Positions 27,185 through 37,070 are shown, numbered from the stretch's first letter. The stretch: DNA of 62,091 nt from Candidatus Gastranaerophilales bacterium (GCA_947624685.1 CANQLJ010000007.1:1-62091), one strand, 5' to 3'. Numbers and translations: made by a program. The notes: a model not told the origin generated them from the sequence alone.

Positions 27185-28319
27185 GACAATGGACTATTAT
27201 GAAATATTAGGTGTGGAAAAAAACGCATCTAAAGATGAGATAAAAAAAGCATTTCGCCAAAAAGCAAGGCAATATCATCCGGATGTTAATAAAGCGCCCG
27301 ATGCTGCTGAGAAATTTAAAGAAATAGGAAAAGCCTATGAAACCTTATCTGATGATAACAAAAGAGAAATCTATGACAGATACGGCGAAGACGGCTTAGC
27401 TAATGCGGGATTTAACCCGAATGCTTTTGATATAGGAGATATTGATTTATCCGAAATATTTTCTTCATTCTTTGGCGGCGGCTTCCCGGGAGGCTTTTCA
27501 CGAGGTTATGAAAGAAACCCAAATGCACCTTCAAGGGGCGAAGATTTAAGATTAGATATTGAAATAGATTTTTTGGAAGCTTGTTTTGGGCTTGAAAAAG
27601 AATTGAAAATCAATCATCTTGAACCTTGCGAATCATGTAACGGTACAGGTATTGAAAAAGACGCAAAAGATACCGTCTGCCCCACTTGCCACGGCTCGGG
27701 GCGCGTTCAACAATCAACAAGAACGATTTTGGGGTCATTTACATCTGTCACGACATGTCCTACTTGCCATGGCAGCGGAAAAAATCCAAAAGCCTTTTGC
27801 AAAGCTTGCAGAGGCTATGGAGCAATTGAAAAAGAAAAGAAAATCACAATCAAAATCCCAAAAGGAATTGAACACGGCTCTAAAATGCGCGTTGCAAACG
27901 AAGGAAACGCGGGAAGAAACGGCGGAAGAAACGGCGATCTTTATGTTGTAATCCACGTTAAACCTTCAAAAGAATTTTTAAGAAAAGGTTTTGATATTTA
28001 TAGCGAAATTGAAATATCAACTCCCGAAGCGGTTTTAGGATGCGAAACGGAAGTCAATACCATCTATGGCAAGGTCTTGGCGACAATTCCAAAAGGATGT
28101 CAAAATGACCAGGTGGTGACCCTGAAAGGTCAAGGCGTACCTTATCTTGGTAGCGAATCGCAAAAAGGGAATCATTATATTACAATAAAAGTTGCGATTC
28201 CAAAGAAACTTTCGACTCAAGAAGAAAAATTATATAAGGAATTGTTTATTCTATCTAAGCAGCAAAACAAAGATGGAATCATAAATAAAATGAAATCTGC
28301 CTTTTCTTCAAATACGTAA
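27177..28319 (+). CDS. dnaJ: Chaperone protein DnaJ
   Basis: A full-length 380-residue type I DnaJ. The J domain (residues 5-70) carries HPD in QYHPDVNK; then a Gly/Phe region ([14 protein letters not shown]); then a complete zinc region with four repeats, [24 protein letters not shown] and CKACRGYG; then the two C-terminal domains with [20 protein letters not shown] second Met four codons in could also start, but the first has an AGAAAG ribosome site in the end of grpE and gives the overlap expected for coupling. This is the housekeeping J protein, in contrast to the reduced one at 12965-14032. Confidence 0.95.
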   Translation: MNKTMDYYEILGVEKNASKDEIKKAFRQKARQYHPDVNKAPDAAEKFKEIGKAYETLSDDNKREIYDRYGEDGLANAGFNPNAFDIGDIDLSEIFSSFFGGGFPGGFSRGYERNPNAPSRGEDLRLDIEIDFLEACFGLEKELKINHLEPCESCNGTGIEKDAKDTVCPTCHGSGRVQQSTRTILGSFTSVTTCPTCHGSGKNPKAFCKACRGYGAIEKEKKITIKIPKGIEHGSKMRVANEGNAGRNGGRNGDLYVVIHVKPSKEFLRKGFDIYSEIEISTPEAVLGCETEVNTIYGKVLATIPKGCQNDQVVTLKGQGVPYLGSESQKGNHYITIKVAIPKKLSTQEEKLYKELFILSKQQNKDGIINKMKSAFSSNT

Positions 28320-28340
28320 AATAAAAAGGGGTGAAAAATT

Positions 28341-29822
28341 ATGATGGGTTTTAAAAAGAAAACAATATTAACTGTAGCTTTTGCTTTGTTTATAAGTTTA
28401 TATGGCACAAACTCAGTGTTTGCAAGCAAATTACCGTCTGATGTATGGAATTATATCCATAGCTATCTTCCAAAAGCCCAACAGAGGTTTGACAGCGTCG
28501 TTGTCGTAAACGAAAACACAATGTATATCCCGCTTTATCCCCCAAGCACAACGACCGTAGATAAAATCCAAGCGCAATATGTTTACCCTTCAAATACTAC
28601 ATTATCGGCACTGCCTGAGGTAGTTTTGTTGAATAACGGCTATTCGCTTTTGAAAGTTTTTAAAGATAAAGACGGAAATTATACACTTACAAAAAAAGAC
28701 GACCTTCCGCTCAAAGTTCGTCTGGGCTTGATGCCGCAGGATATGCTGACGCCGGTTGGATTGAAGATGCCCGAGAGCCTTAAGCTCACTTTGGGCGATT
28801 TATTAATCCCATCAAAACAAGACGGCACCTTGACGCTTGATAGCGACTATAAACAAAAGTTGAATTTTTATAATCCGACCGTAAAAAGAAATGAATTCAT
28901 CTCAAGCGCCGAATTTCAAAACAAAAAGACCTTCATAAACCCGAAAAATTCTAAATTTATTGAAGTCTATGACGAAAAATCCAAAAACCCTCTCTATGAA
29001 TTAAAGCTGTCTTCGATGCCTTTAAAAATCGTTTCTTCGTCTAAATCTAAAGTCGCGCTTGTTTTATATTGGAATTTAAAAAACCTTGAAATAATTGATT
29101 TAAACGACGAAAGAATAATCGCCACAATCCCGATTGACGCAACGGCATCCGATGTCACTTTGGATAAATCAAAAAACATCGCCTATGTCACAAGCCAAAG
29201 CGCAAAAAGCATCTATGTCGTAAACCTCAACTCGATGCAATTGGATAAAGTAATTAAACTGGACCAAAAACCCTCCAAAATCGCCTATTGCGAAACAGAC
29301 GACACAATAGCTTTTTTTGATGAATTTACTTCAAAAGTCTATAGCTTAAGATATGTCGATTCTCAAGCCATCGTAATTCCGCAGGAAAATGTTAATAATG
29401 TTTCAAAAATCTTGATTGATAAAAATAATATTTATGCAATTTCAAGAACCGACAGCGAATTACATATCTTTGATAAGGCGCAAAATAAGCTCATTAACAC
29501 AATCACACTTGATAAAAAGCCGACTGACGCTATTTTATATAACGGCAAAATCTTCGTTTTGTGTTCAAAAGAAGGTTTCTTGGATATTTATGACATAAAT
29601 GAACAAAAAATCGTCTCAAAAGAACCGCTTTCAAAAGACGGATTTTATTCTAACATGACGCTCATTCCAAACGACAAAAACATCCTTATAACGGGGATAA
29701 ATTCGAAAAATTATCTTTTGTTTAATATCGACAAAATGAAATTAACAAAAGTCCAAGAATCCTACATCGATGTTGCTAACATCGTCATTATGGATAAAAA
29801 CACAGCGACCCCCAATTTATAA
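28341..29822 (+). CDS. Secreted beta-propeller protein (YVTN-type repeats)
   Basis: A 493-residue exported protein. Residues 1-29 are a signal peptide (basic start, AFALFISLYG core, cleavage near VFA). The second half contains repeated blades of the YVTN kind: KSKNIAYVTSQSAKSIYVVN, then KPSKIAYCETDDTIAFFDEF, then KNNIYAISRTDSELHIFDKA, then GKIFVLCSKEGFLDIYDINE, then NDKNILITGINSKNYLLFNI, spaced about 40 residues apart. Such propellers act as binding platforms in the envelope; ligand unknown. A clear ribosome site (AAAAGGGGTG) precedes it. It follows dnaJ after 21 bases and is followed closely by an O-methyltransferase gene, perhaps in one transcript. Confidence 0.8.
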   Translation: MMGFKKKTILTVAFALFISLYGTNSVFASKLPSDVWNYIHSYLPKAQQRFDSVVVVNENTMYIPLYPPSTTTVDKIQAQYVYPSNTTLSALPEVVLLNNGYSLLKVFKDKDGNYTLTKKDDLPLKVRLGLMPQDMLTPVGLKMPESLKLTLGDLLIPSKQDGTLTLDSDYKQKLNFYNPTVKRNEFISSAEFQNKKTFINPKNSKFIEVYDEKSKNPLYELKLSSMPLKIVSSSKSKVALVLYWNLKNLEIIDLNDERIIATIPIDATASDVTLDKSKNIAYVTSQSAKSIYVVNLNSMQLDKVIKLDQKPSKIAYCETDDTIAFFDEFTSKVYSLRYVDSQAIVIPQENVNNVSKILIDKNNIYAISRTDSELHIFDKAQNKLINTITLDKKPTDAILYNGKIFVLCSKEGFLDIYDINEQKIVSKEPLSKDGFYSNMTLIPNDKNILITGINSKNYLLFNIDKMKLTKVQESYIDVANIVIMDKNTATPNL

Positions 29823-29845
29823 GAAAAAATTTATAAGAAAAAACT

Positions 29846-30463
29846 ATGCAGCTATCTCAAGACGTTAAAACGGTTAATTTAAAATATTTTGATGAAAAAA
29901 CGGAAAATATCCTATCCGAGCTTGAAAAAACAAAAGAACAATTTTGGAATCTCGATAGGCAAAGCGCCAATTTTTTAAATTCCTTAATCAAAATAAATAA
30001 TTCAAAAAACGTCCTTGAAATAGGTACATCCAATGGCTATAGCGGCATTTGGATTTTAAAAGCGCTTATTGAAACAAAAGGCAGATTGACGACAATTGAA
30101 TATTGGGAAAAAAGACAAAGAATTGCAAGAAGCTATTTTGAAGCCTTATTCGATTGCGATATTGTTACGCCCAAAATCGGCTCTGCGATTGTCGTTATGG
30201 AAGATTTAGAAAAAGAAATCCAAAACAAAAAACGGGAATTATTCGATTTTGTTTTTATTGACGCAAACAAAAAAGAATACCTCGATTATTTTAAATTGGT
30301 CGATAGAATCCTTAAGCCAAAAGGAATTATCCTGGCTGATAATATTTTATCGCACTATGAAAAGGTTTTGCCTTATGTTAATTCGCTTTTTGAAAATGAA
30401 AACTATCAATCGCAAATTTTGCCGCTTGGAGCGGGTATGATGCTATCATATAAAGAAAAATAG
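29846..30463 (+). CDS. SAM-dependent O-methyltransferase (class of caffeoyl-CoA/catechol type)
   Basis: A 205-residue methyltransferase of the Methyltransf_3 type. NVLEIGTSNGYSGIWI (about 53-68) is the SAM-binding motif I, LTTIEYWEKR motif II with the ribose-contacting acid, FVFIDANKKEYLDYF (about 133-147) the metal-binding/catalytic segment and GGIILADNIL-like GIILADNILSHY the second metal-ligand segment. Members methylate small hydroxylated aromatics or, in the RNA-acting subgroup (TrmR), tRNA wobble hydroxyuridine; the short length is compatible with TrmR but I cannot decide between them. It sits 24 bases after the beta-propeller gene. Confidence 0.83.
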   Translation: MQLSQDVKTVNLKYFDEKTENILSELEKTKEQFWNLDRQSANFLNSLIKINNSKNVLEIGTSNGYSGIWILKALIETKGRLTTIEYWEKRQRIARSYFEALFDCDIVTPKIGSAIVVMEDLEKEIQNKKRELFDFVFIDANKKEYLDYFKLVDRILKPKGIILADNILSHYEKVLPYVNSLFENENYQSQILPLGAGMMLSYKEK

Positions 30464-30472
30464 TTTTTTAAT

Positions 30473-30781
30473 TTATGCTACTGCGCTAAAGCTTGATGAT
30501 GTTGATGATGATGTTGATGATGTTGATGATGCTGATGATGATGCTGAGGCTGCGCCATAGCTTGAAATTGCACTTGAAGCTGCGCCATAAGCAATTACGC
30601 CCGCTGTTTCAGATGATTGAGTTGTTGAAGGTGAAAAAGATGAAGGGTTTGAATTTTTATTATTTGAAGCAAAAGTATTATTATTTGAATAACTGCCTAA
30701 ATTTGAATAACTGCCCGAATTTTTATAAGAGTTAAACGATGAATTTGAAACAAAATTTACACCCGCTAAATAGCCAAACAT
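30473..30781 (-). CDS. Low-complexity Ser/Asn/Ala-rich small protein
   Basis: A predicted 102-residue protein made almost wholly of Ser, Asn, Ala, Gly, Tyr and Thr, with a weak hydrophobic start and a poly-Ser/Ala/Thr C-terminal half. The 3' part of the gene is a run of GAT/GTT-type triplets (about 30493-30545 on the plus strand), a slippage-prone trinucleotide repeat that keeps the frame. An AGAGAG stretch before the ATG could bind ribosomes. There is a similar in-window neighbour in style at 54979-55785. Reality as a gene is uncertain; it may be a surface or filament-type protein or an expanded repeat. Confidence 0.4.
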   Translation of the reverse strand: MFGYLAGVNFVSNSSFNSYKNSGSYSNLGSYSNNNTFASNNKNSNPSSFSPSTTQSSETAGVIAYGAASSAISSYGAASASSSASSTSSTSSSTSSSFSAVA

Positions 30782-30923
30782 TTTTTACTCTCTTTCTTTT
30801 GAATTTCCAATTATTAAGATAAGTTTAGTTATTTTTATCTCACAATTATATAAAAACGATATAAAAAATTGGATTTCAAGGGGAGCGGTTTTTGTTACAA
30901 TTCTTAATTTTTGTTTTTAGGGT

Positions 30924-33242
30924 TTAGATATTTTCAAAATTAATTCTCGATAGAATGTTATTATAATCGTTGTTTGAAAGTTCTTCATAATTTTGTAATT
31001 TTTTTAATTGTTTTGATGCGTTTTGAATCGATTTATCGAGAGTTTTTAATTGTTCTTTTTTGCTATCGAGGTTAAAAGTATTATCTATCGCTTTCTTTTC
31101 CATCTTTAATTCGCTATATTCTCTTTTAATTTCTTCCCTTGTTGAGCCGTTTAAGATTTCATCATATTTATTTTTTAGTTCAATATTTTGTTTTTTATAG
31201 GCTTCAACTTTATTGAGAAATAATTGGATTTCGTTTCTTTCTTTTTCAAGGCTTTTGAGCTTTGCGCAATTTAAAAAATATACGACGGAATCTTTGTCTT
31301 TTAAGTCATTGACTGTGTCTTGGACGATATTTTTGCTTATTGAAATCAAATCTCTAATATAATTTGAATTTAGGGAAGATATTTTTTGTTTTTTGAAGCT
31401 CAATAATGAATTTGCGGTGCTCAAAAGGATATTATTGTATTTATATTTTTCATAATCCGAATCATCATTACAATCAAAATCTTCTCTTGATTCAATTTTG
31501 CCGTTTTCTTGGCTTAAGATGTCGATTTTTGAATTGACTTCAAGGAGTTTTTGTTTTTTCTCGTCTTCTTTTGAGATTACTTTTTTATTTTCTTCAATTT
31601 GGTTATACAAAGAAGATAATCTGTCTAATACATAGTTTAATTCTTTCATTTTGCTATCAATGGAGCTGAATTCTTGTTTTTTGGGCAAAATGATTCTTTC
31701 GACTTTTTCAATCTTCTGTTGAATAATCAGAGCTTTTGCTTGGCAGTATTCAAGCTTTTGTTTATAAGCTTGAATTGCTTCATTTGCGGCATTGAGTGCA
31801 AGAGTGCAATTTTGAATTTTTTTCTCGTCGGTTGCGGAATATATGATTCTTTTAAACCTTTTGATTCTTTTTTCGTTTTCCGAGATTTTTATATTCGCAA
31901 GCGCCAAATCCTTACAATTTTGGGCTTTTTGGGCTTTAAAAATTTCATAAATCGTCTTTAGCCTTTGATAGATGTTGATTTTATCATAGATTTCTTTGTT
32001 ATTTTCAATGGATTTAATTTCATTATCCAATTCATCCCTTCTTTGAACCAAAAGTTCAAAGTCTTTTCTGAGTTTTTCAACTTGTCTTTTTCTTTTTATG
32101 AGTTCTTCTTTTGCTTTTGAAGGATTTGAAGAAACGGGAACTTCAAGAGAAATGTTGCCTTTGGATTGGGTGCGGATTGTTTTTATTACTTTTGCGCAAT
32201 AATCATTGTAATTTTCATCAAAATAATCATTATCAATATATTTTTGAATTGTTATAAAATATTGCTGCAATCTTCTTTCAAAGCCGGGGAGTGTTTTTGC
32301 CCAAAGATGAAAATCCAAATCGCCCCTTCTTGAATTACAATCGGCGCAATCGCAAAGATAGTTTGATAATTTATCTGCTCCGCCTTTAGATTGGGGCAAA
32401 ATGTGCTCTGCCGTGGGGATTGATTCAAAAACAAAACGGCGCGCAAGTTCTTTTGAAGTGAGCTCCTTGTTTGCATATTTAACGAAAAATGAATCGACGT
32501 TGTTTTCACTTGTGGGCATTTTGGAAGCTATTTGTTCAATTTCTTTTCTTTTTTCTTCGTCGTTGACTTTGATTTTAACGCCATAGATGAATCTTTTTCT
32601 TGAGAATAATTCTTCGCTTTTTCCTTCAATTTGGGCTTTATATTCTTTTATGGCCTGATTTAGGGTGATAAGCTCATTTTTATCTTCGATATTATATTGA
32701 ATATATTCGTTTAATTCATCAATTACTTCCATTTGCTTGTCGATTAAGGCGTTGATTGATTTTTGAGCTTGGAGCTTAACAAGCTCAATTAAGCTCATTT
32801 CGGGGTTTTCAAGTGCAAGCGTTTTTATAACATTAATTACTTTTTGCTTGATGGGCCTATATATCGAGATTTTTTCTTCATCTTGTTTATTTGTGAAAAT
32901 CGAATCATCTTCATATTTTTCAAACGCTTTTACAAGCTCCGCTCCCTTTTTGTTTGCAATGTCATTAGAAAAATCCTCTATTTGTTCATTTGTGAGCATT
33001 ATTTGCCCACATGCCGGACAGCGGAGGTTTTTTAGGTCTTTAATTTTGAAATTGCTTTCGGAGCAGTGCTTTTCGCCAAATGAAATTTGAAATGTATCGT
33101 ATTTTAAAGTGTTTAATTTTAGAGAATTTTCGCGATTAACTAAAAACGGATTTTGCGCATAATTTACTATAGTGCTTGAAGCGCTGTTATTTAGGGGTAG
33201 GCGATTTATATTATTTTTAAATATTTGAAAGTTTATTTTCAT
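30924..33242 (-). CDS. HNH nuclease domain with long coiled coils
   Basis: A 772-residue protein. Residues 53-56 (ISFG) give a short motif also seen in the partner helicase. A zinc-knuckle CPAC (75-78) follows. The HNH nuclease core is TAEHILPQSKGGADKLSNYL with His280, then CDCADCNSRRGD (297-308): the E-H-I-x-P, G-G-x-D, N and CxxC-N-x-x-R pattern of HNH/McrA-type ββα-metal nucleases. From about 365 to 770 the sequence is heavily charged coiled coil (Lys/Glu/Leu heptads), with conserved-looking kinked helices. It overlaps the 3' end of the Ski2-like helicase gene by 26 bases, so the two are made together. The nuclease may cut DNA or RNA. Candidates are a defence module or a nucleic-acid repair/processing pair; neither is proven. 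Confidence 0.78.
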   Translation of the reverse strand: MKINFQIFKNNINRLPLNNSASSTIVNYAQNPFLVNRENSLKLNTLKYDTFQISFGEKHCSESNFKIKDLKNLRCPACGQIMLTNEQIEDFSNDIANKKGAELVKAFEKYEDDSIFTNKQDEEKISIYRPIKQKVINVIKTLALENPEMSLIELVKLQAQKSINALIDKQMEVIDELNEYIQYNIEDKNELITLNQAIKEYKAQIEGKSEELFSRKRFIYGVKIKVNDEEKRKEIEQIASKMPTSENNVDSFFVKYANKELTSKELARRFVFESIPTAEHILPQSKGGADKLSNYLCDCADCNSRRGDLDFHLWAKTLPGFERRLQQYFITIQKYIDNDYFDENYNDYCAKVIKTIRTQSKGNISLEVPVSSNPSKAKEELIKRKRQVEKLRKDFELLVQRRDELDNEIKSIENNKEIYDKINIYQRLKTIYEIFKAQKAQNCKDLALANIKISENEKRIKRFKRIIYSATDEKKIQNCTLALNAANEAIQAYKQKLEYCQAKALIIQQKIEKVERIILPKKQEFSSIDSKMKELNYVLDRLSSLYNQIEENKKVISKEDEKKQKLLEVNSKIDILSQENGKIESREDFDCNDDSDYEKYKYNNILLSTANSLLSFKKQKISSLNSNYIRDLISISKNIVQDTVNDLKDKDSVVYFLNCAKLKSLEKERNEIQLFLNKVEAYKKQNIELKNKYDEILNGSTREEIKREYSELKMEKKAIDNTFNLDSKKEQLKTLDKSIQNASKQLKKLQNYEELSNNDYNNILSRINFENI

Positions 33243-35916
33243 AGTCTTTTTCGTTGTTGATTGGTTCTTTTTGTATAAGTTCTATTGCGCAAAGTGCGCT
33301 TAATTCAAGGTCTTGCCAGTATTTTTCGTTTGAAAAGGTGTCAGGATTAGCTAAAGCATAATCACAGATTCTTATAATTTGTTTAAGGTTTGATATACTT
33401 TGAGCAATGATTTTATAGATGTTCCCCAAGGTCGTTTTTCTTTTGATTTCGTCTTTTGAAAGGGAAGAATCATTTATGATTTTGATTAGATTTTCAAAGT
33501 TTTCAATTGAATTGTCGTTTTTTTGGTTCAAATCAGCCCAAAGATATAAAACCATCGCGCAAAAGCTGTCGCTATAGCTTATTTCGCTTTTATTGACGCG
33601 CGCTTCAAAAAGACCTCTGGTGATTTTGGCTTCTTTTGCTTTTGTCATTTTAATTATATCATCAAAGTCACCCAAAAAATTCTTATCATTACAATATTGT
33701 TTCAATACGGATTCGACGTTTTGGGTTTGTTCTTTTGTTTCTTCTTCTAAATTTGCATTACCCATCATCGCACAAAGCGCACTTAAGCCTTTTTCATCGA
33801 GGTTATCGAGGCTTTCTTCATATAACATATCGCAAAACAAAAGCGGGTTCATCCCTTGAGACTTAGATAATATCTCGCCCTTGGGGCTCAATTGAAAACC
33901 GTTTTTAGACATTTGCCAGATATATCCGCCTTTAAGAAGCATTTTTTTGTAGTTTTCAAATTTTTTATACAGGCTTTCTTCGCGCCTTAAAAAATCATCC
34001 AAATTGCAAGTTTGCTTTGCAACATACATTTTAAAAGATTTATTGATTAAATCTCTGATGTCGCGGTTATTTTTTATGTTTAGTGCCATTATTGGCGCAT
34101 CGGGGTGAAATTGGCTTCTTAAATCGTCAGGAGGCGAATTTATGAGACTATAAGCAAGCTCAAGCTCGTCTTGTCTTTGGTTTTCACGATTTTGATTATT
34201 TGTTGTATAAAGATTAAATAATATCACGTTTCCGATTTCATCAATCCCGCGGCGGCCTGCGCGTCCCGCCATTTGATGAAATTCATTTGCGCTTAAAGGC
34301 TTTGTTTCAAGGGATTTTGTTTCAGGGTTATAGGCTTGATAGGTCGTATCCGATATGACGACGCTTCTAGCGGGCATGTTGATTCCGGCGCCGAGGGTGG
34401 AAGTTGCAAAAACGACTTTTAAAAGTTTTTTTGAAAAAAGTTCTTCAATCAGCTTTTTATATTGAGGAAGCTTTCCCGCATGGTGGACACAAAAGCCTTT
34501 TAAAAGCATCGAAGGGTCAAAGTCGTGGCCTAAATAGACATTTTTTTCTTTATATTCATCTAAAATTTCTTGGATTTTTTTCTTTTCTTCGTCGTTTAAT
34601 AAATCAATTCCGCTTTGTTGAACCTCAAAAAGCTTATCTTCACATGCTTGTTGAGACAATTTAAAAAATATCGCGGGCAGATAATCGCCCTTTTTCATAT
34701 CTTTAATTAAATCGCAAAGCTCATTTTTGCCTTTTGGTTTTATCGCAATAATTTCTTTTGAATCATCATCCGCCATAAATTGCGCAATGAGCTTGATTTT
34801 GGTGCTTGATAGATTAGGATAATTTTCTTTTAATATATTTTGAAATTCGTCTGTTGTTATTTCATTATTTATTTGTTGATTTTTTAAAACAAGCGGTTTT
34901 AATTCATCAAAAGTCTTTTGATATTCTTTTTCATCTAATTTATAAAATTGGTTTTTATCGTGTTTTTCTCGATATAAAACAGCCAAAGCCTCTTTTTGTC
35001 TCTGTGTAGGATAATCATCAAATATCACTTTTGATTTTATAAGGGGCGAAAAGCTGTTTTGTCTGTTTTTATCATACAAATTCCATATCAAAGGCACGGG
35101 GCGATTTTGAGGCATTATTTCGACTTTTTTTGTTTCATATGAATTATTTAAACCGTTAATCCAGTCGCAAAAATGCTCACTGTTGCCGATTGTCGCCGAT
35201 AAGCATAGAACTTGGATATTTTTTAGGGCACTGTTTAAAATCGAATACTCCCAAACGCTTCCTCTTTGGGGGTCTGAAATATAGTGCGCTTCATCAAAAA
35301 TTACCGTTTCAATGTCGTTTTGGATGTCATCAGAATTATTATCATCAAAATTAGACGATTGATTATCGAAAATTTCGCATGTCATAATGACAATCGGTGC
35401 ATTAGGGTTAATTTTTCTGTCGCCCGTTAAAATCCCTACGTTATTTGCGCCATAAATTTTACAAAACTCATCATATTTATCATTGGCCAAAGCCTTAATC
35501 GGGACGGTATAGAGCGTTCTTTTGCCTTTGCTTAGATTATTTGTCGCGCAATAATGAGCAATTGCCGTTTTTCCCATGCCTGTTGGCGCGCAAAATACGA
35601 CGCTGTTACCTTCATATAATTCTTTAGCACATTCTATTTGGCTCTCATCAGGTTCAATTTGATGAATTGTACCATCTTTTAAAGTAATTTTTGGAAGCTG
35701 AAAATATTTTTTTTCTATCGTTGAATTAAAATCATCCTCGAAGTTATTTTGCTCAACAAAATTACCTTTAAAAGCAATATTTGGGAAATAATAATTTAAT
35801 TTTTCAAATGAATCATTTTTTGCGTTATGAATAAAAGAATCGGCTTTAAAAACATTTTTGTTCTTAAAAAAAACTTTACGAAACGGTTTATAACAAAGCG
35901 TGCTTGAGATTTTCAT
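33217..35916 (-). CDS. Ski2/Mtr4/HelY-like superfamily 2 helicase
   Basis: An 899-residue SF2 helicase. After an 85-residue leader containing IAFKG (47-51), the motifs appear in order: Q-like region DESQIECAKEL, Walker A APTGMGKT (about 110-117), TVPIKALANDK (Ia), DEAH (208-211), LCLSATIGN (III), HHAGKLPQYKKLIEEL (IV region), VVFATSTLGAGINMPARSVV (V) and QMAGRAGRRGID (VI, about 548). The GVHHAG and QMAGRAGRRG wording is typical of the Ski2-like RNA helicases (Ski2, Mtr4, bacterial HelY); no Mtr4 arch insert is obvious, though an inserted region of about 150 residues lies between motifs III and IV. It is the first gene of a two-gene operon with the HNH protein. RNA unwinding is likely; the substrate is unknown. 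Confidence 0.88.
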   Translation of the reverse strand: MKISSTLCYKPFRKVFFKNKNVFKADSFIHNAKNDSFEKLNYYFPNIAFKGNFVEQNNFEDDFNSTIEKKYFQLPKITLKDGTIHQIEPDESQIECAKELYEGNSVVFCAPTGMGKTAIAHYCATNNLSKGKRTLYTVPIKALANDKYDEFCKIYGANNVGILTGDRKINPNAPIVIMTCEIFDNQSSNFDDNNSDDIQNDIETVIFDEAHYISDPQRGSVWEYSILNSALKNIQVLCLSATIGNSEHFCDWINGLNNSYETKKVEIMPQNRPVPLIWNLYDKNRQNSFSPLIKSKVIFDDYPTQRQKEALAVLYREKHDKNQFYKLDEKEYQKTFDELKPLVLKNQQINNEITTDEFQNILKENYPNLSSTKIKLIAQFMADDDSKEIIAIKPKGKNELCDLIKDMKKGDYLPAIFFKLSQQACEDKLFEVQQSGIDLLNDEEKKKIQEILDEYKEKNVYLGHDFDPSMLLKGFCVHHAGKLPQYKKLIEELFSKKLLKVVFATSTLGAGINMPARSVVISDTTYQAYNPETKSLETKPLSANEFHQMAGRAGRRGIDEIGNVILFNLYTTNNQNRENQRQDELELAYSLINSPPDDLRSQFHPDAPIMALNIKNNRDIRDLINKSFKMYVAKQTCNLDDFLRREESLYKKFENYKKMLLKGGYIWQMSKNGFQLSPKGEILSKSQGMNPLLFCDMLYEESLDNLDEKGLSALCAMMGNANLEEETKEQTQNVESVLKQYCNDKNFLGDFDDIIKMTKAKEAKITRGLFEARVNKSEISYSDSFCAMVLYLWADLNQKNDNSIENFENLIKIINDSSLSKDEIKRKTTLGNIYKIIAQSISNLKQIIRICDYALANPDTFSNEKYWQDLELSALCAIELIQKEPINNEKDYENKLSNI

Positions 35917-36021
35917 AGGTTTAAAGGTTATATATTTTCATACTTTCTTTTAATCATTTAAAACCTCTGAAAGAAAAATTTTGCACGCTGTTGGAACAAT
36001 TTTAAAAATTGTTTAATATTC

Positions 36022-36720
36022 TTAACATCCACAGCTCAACCCGGCACAGAGGTTAATTCCCTGGCCCGTTATACCTTTGGCATCGTCAGACATCAGATAT
36101 TGACAGAGTTTGGCAACTTCAATCGGCTCGATAAAACGTCTTTGAGGCGTCACATCAAGCACTTCTTTTCTTTCTTTTTTATCAAGAGTATTTTCAATCA
36201 TCGGAGTTTCAACAAAACCGGGGTTTATTTGATTTATTGTAATATTATATTGCGCAACTTCAAGAGCAAGCGCTTTTGTAAAACCCGTATATGCTGATTT
36301 TGTCGCGGAATATAACGTAGCATTAGCTTCTCCCACAACGCCCGAGATTGAACCGATATTAATTATTCTTCCCCATCTGTTTTTTTTCATGCCTTTAATC
36401 ACAAGGCTTGATAGTATATAGGCGGATTTAAAATTGACATCCAAAAGATAAGTTATCTCATCGAGCGTCATTTTTTCAATGGGTTTATTGATATATTGCC
36501 CCGCACAATTGATTAACACGTCAATATCGGAGTTGAAATATTGATAAGCCTTGTTATATAAGGTTTCAAGCTCATAAATATCCACTAAGTCGCAGGGAAA
36601 ATAGTTTATTTTATCAAGATTTCTTCTTCCCGTTAAAAAAACGTCATTGTCTTTTGATAATAAATTCGATATTTCAAGCCCGATTCCGCTTGTGGCGCCC
36701 GTGATTAGAATGTTTCTCAT
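36022..36720 (-). CDS. Short-chain dehydrogenase/reductase, FabG-like
   Basis: A 232-residue NAD(P)-dependent oxidoreductase of the SDR family. TGATSGIG (6-13) binds the cofactor, NCAG and the Ser of INIGSISG and YSATKSAYTG (Tyr-x-x-x-Lys) form the catalytic set, and the C-terminal GITGQGINLCAG is the FabG-type ending. It therefore probably reduces a 3-oxoacyl group or a related ketone. Position 2-13 and the RRNLDKI segment suggest NADP preference, uncertain. The protein ends in LSCGC, an unusual cysteine-rich tail. The gene overlaps the upstream 117-residue protein gene by four bases (ATGA). Confidence 0.85.
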   Translation of the reverse strand: MRNILITGATSGIGLEISNLLSKDNDVFLTGRRNLDKINYFPCDLVDIYELETLYNKAYQYFNSDIDVLINCAGQYINKPIEKMTLDEITYLLDVNFKSAYILSSLVIKGMKKNRWGRIINIGSISGVVGEANATLYSATKSAYTGFTKALALEVAQYNITINQINPGFVETPMIENTLDKKERKEVLDVTPQRRFIEPIEVAKLCQYLMSDDAKGITGQGINLCAGLSCGC

Positions 36721-37070
36721 AAATCTTCGTTTCCTAACTGTTCATCTATATTTATGCCTGATGAGGCAATTAATCTGTCACAAAATTCTTTTAATATCTC
36801 TATTCTTTGATTTTCGTCCAATTCCCGAAGCATCTCAAGCGCCAGATGGACATTTGGGTTTTTGTCATACCATCTTTTATAATCGCGAGGGTTAAAATTT
36901 GCAACATCTTTAATAATTTTTGTGTAATTTCTGTCAATATAATCAGATTCTTTTAAAATCATATCAATTGCAATTTCACATTGAATTTCTTTAGGGATGT
37001 CTTTCATTAAAGCCATAAAGGCGCTTAGATACCGGTTTTTCTCGTACCACCTTCGATATATTTTTTTCAT
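36717..37070 (-). CDS. Small duplicated W-Y-x-K-N repeat protein
   Basis: A 117-residue soluble protein I cannot name. It consists of two related halves: RRWYEKNRYLSAFMALMKDI (about 6-25) and KRWYDKNPNVHLALEMLREL (about 65-84), each followed by an acidic helix (PKEIQCEIAIDMI; DENQRIEILKEFC). This indicates an internal duplication of a roughly 55-residue helical unit. A perfect TATAAT preceded by TGA (extended -10) lies 6 bases before the ATG on this strand (37077-37082) with no Shine-Dalgarno site, so its mRNA is probably leaderless. It is the first gene of a two-gene operon with the SDR. Confidence 0.65.
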   Translation of the reverse strand: MKKIYRRWYEKNRYLSAFMALMKDIPKEIQCEIAIDMILKESDYIDRNYTKIIKDVANFNPRDYKRWYDKNPNVHLALEMLRELDENQRIEILKEFCDRLIASSGINIDEQLGNEDL

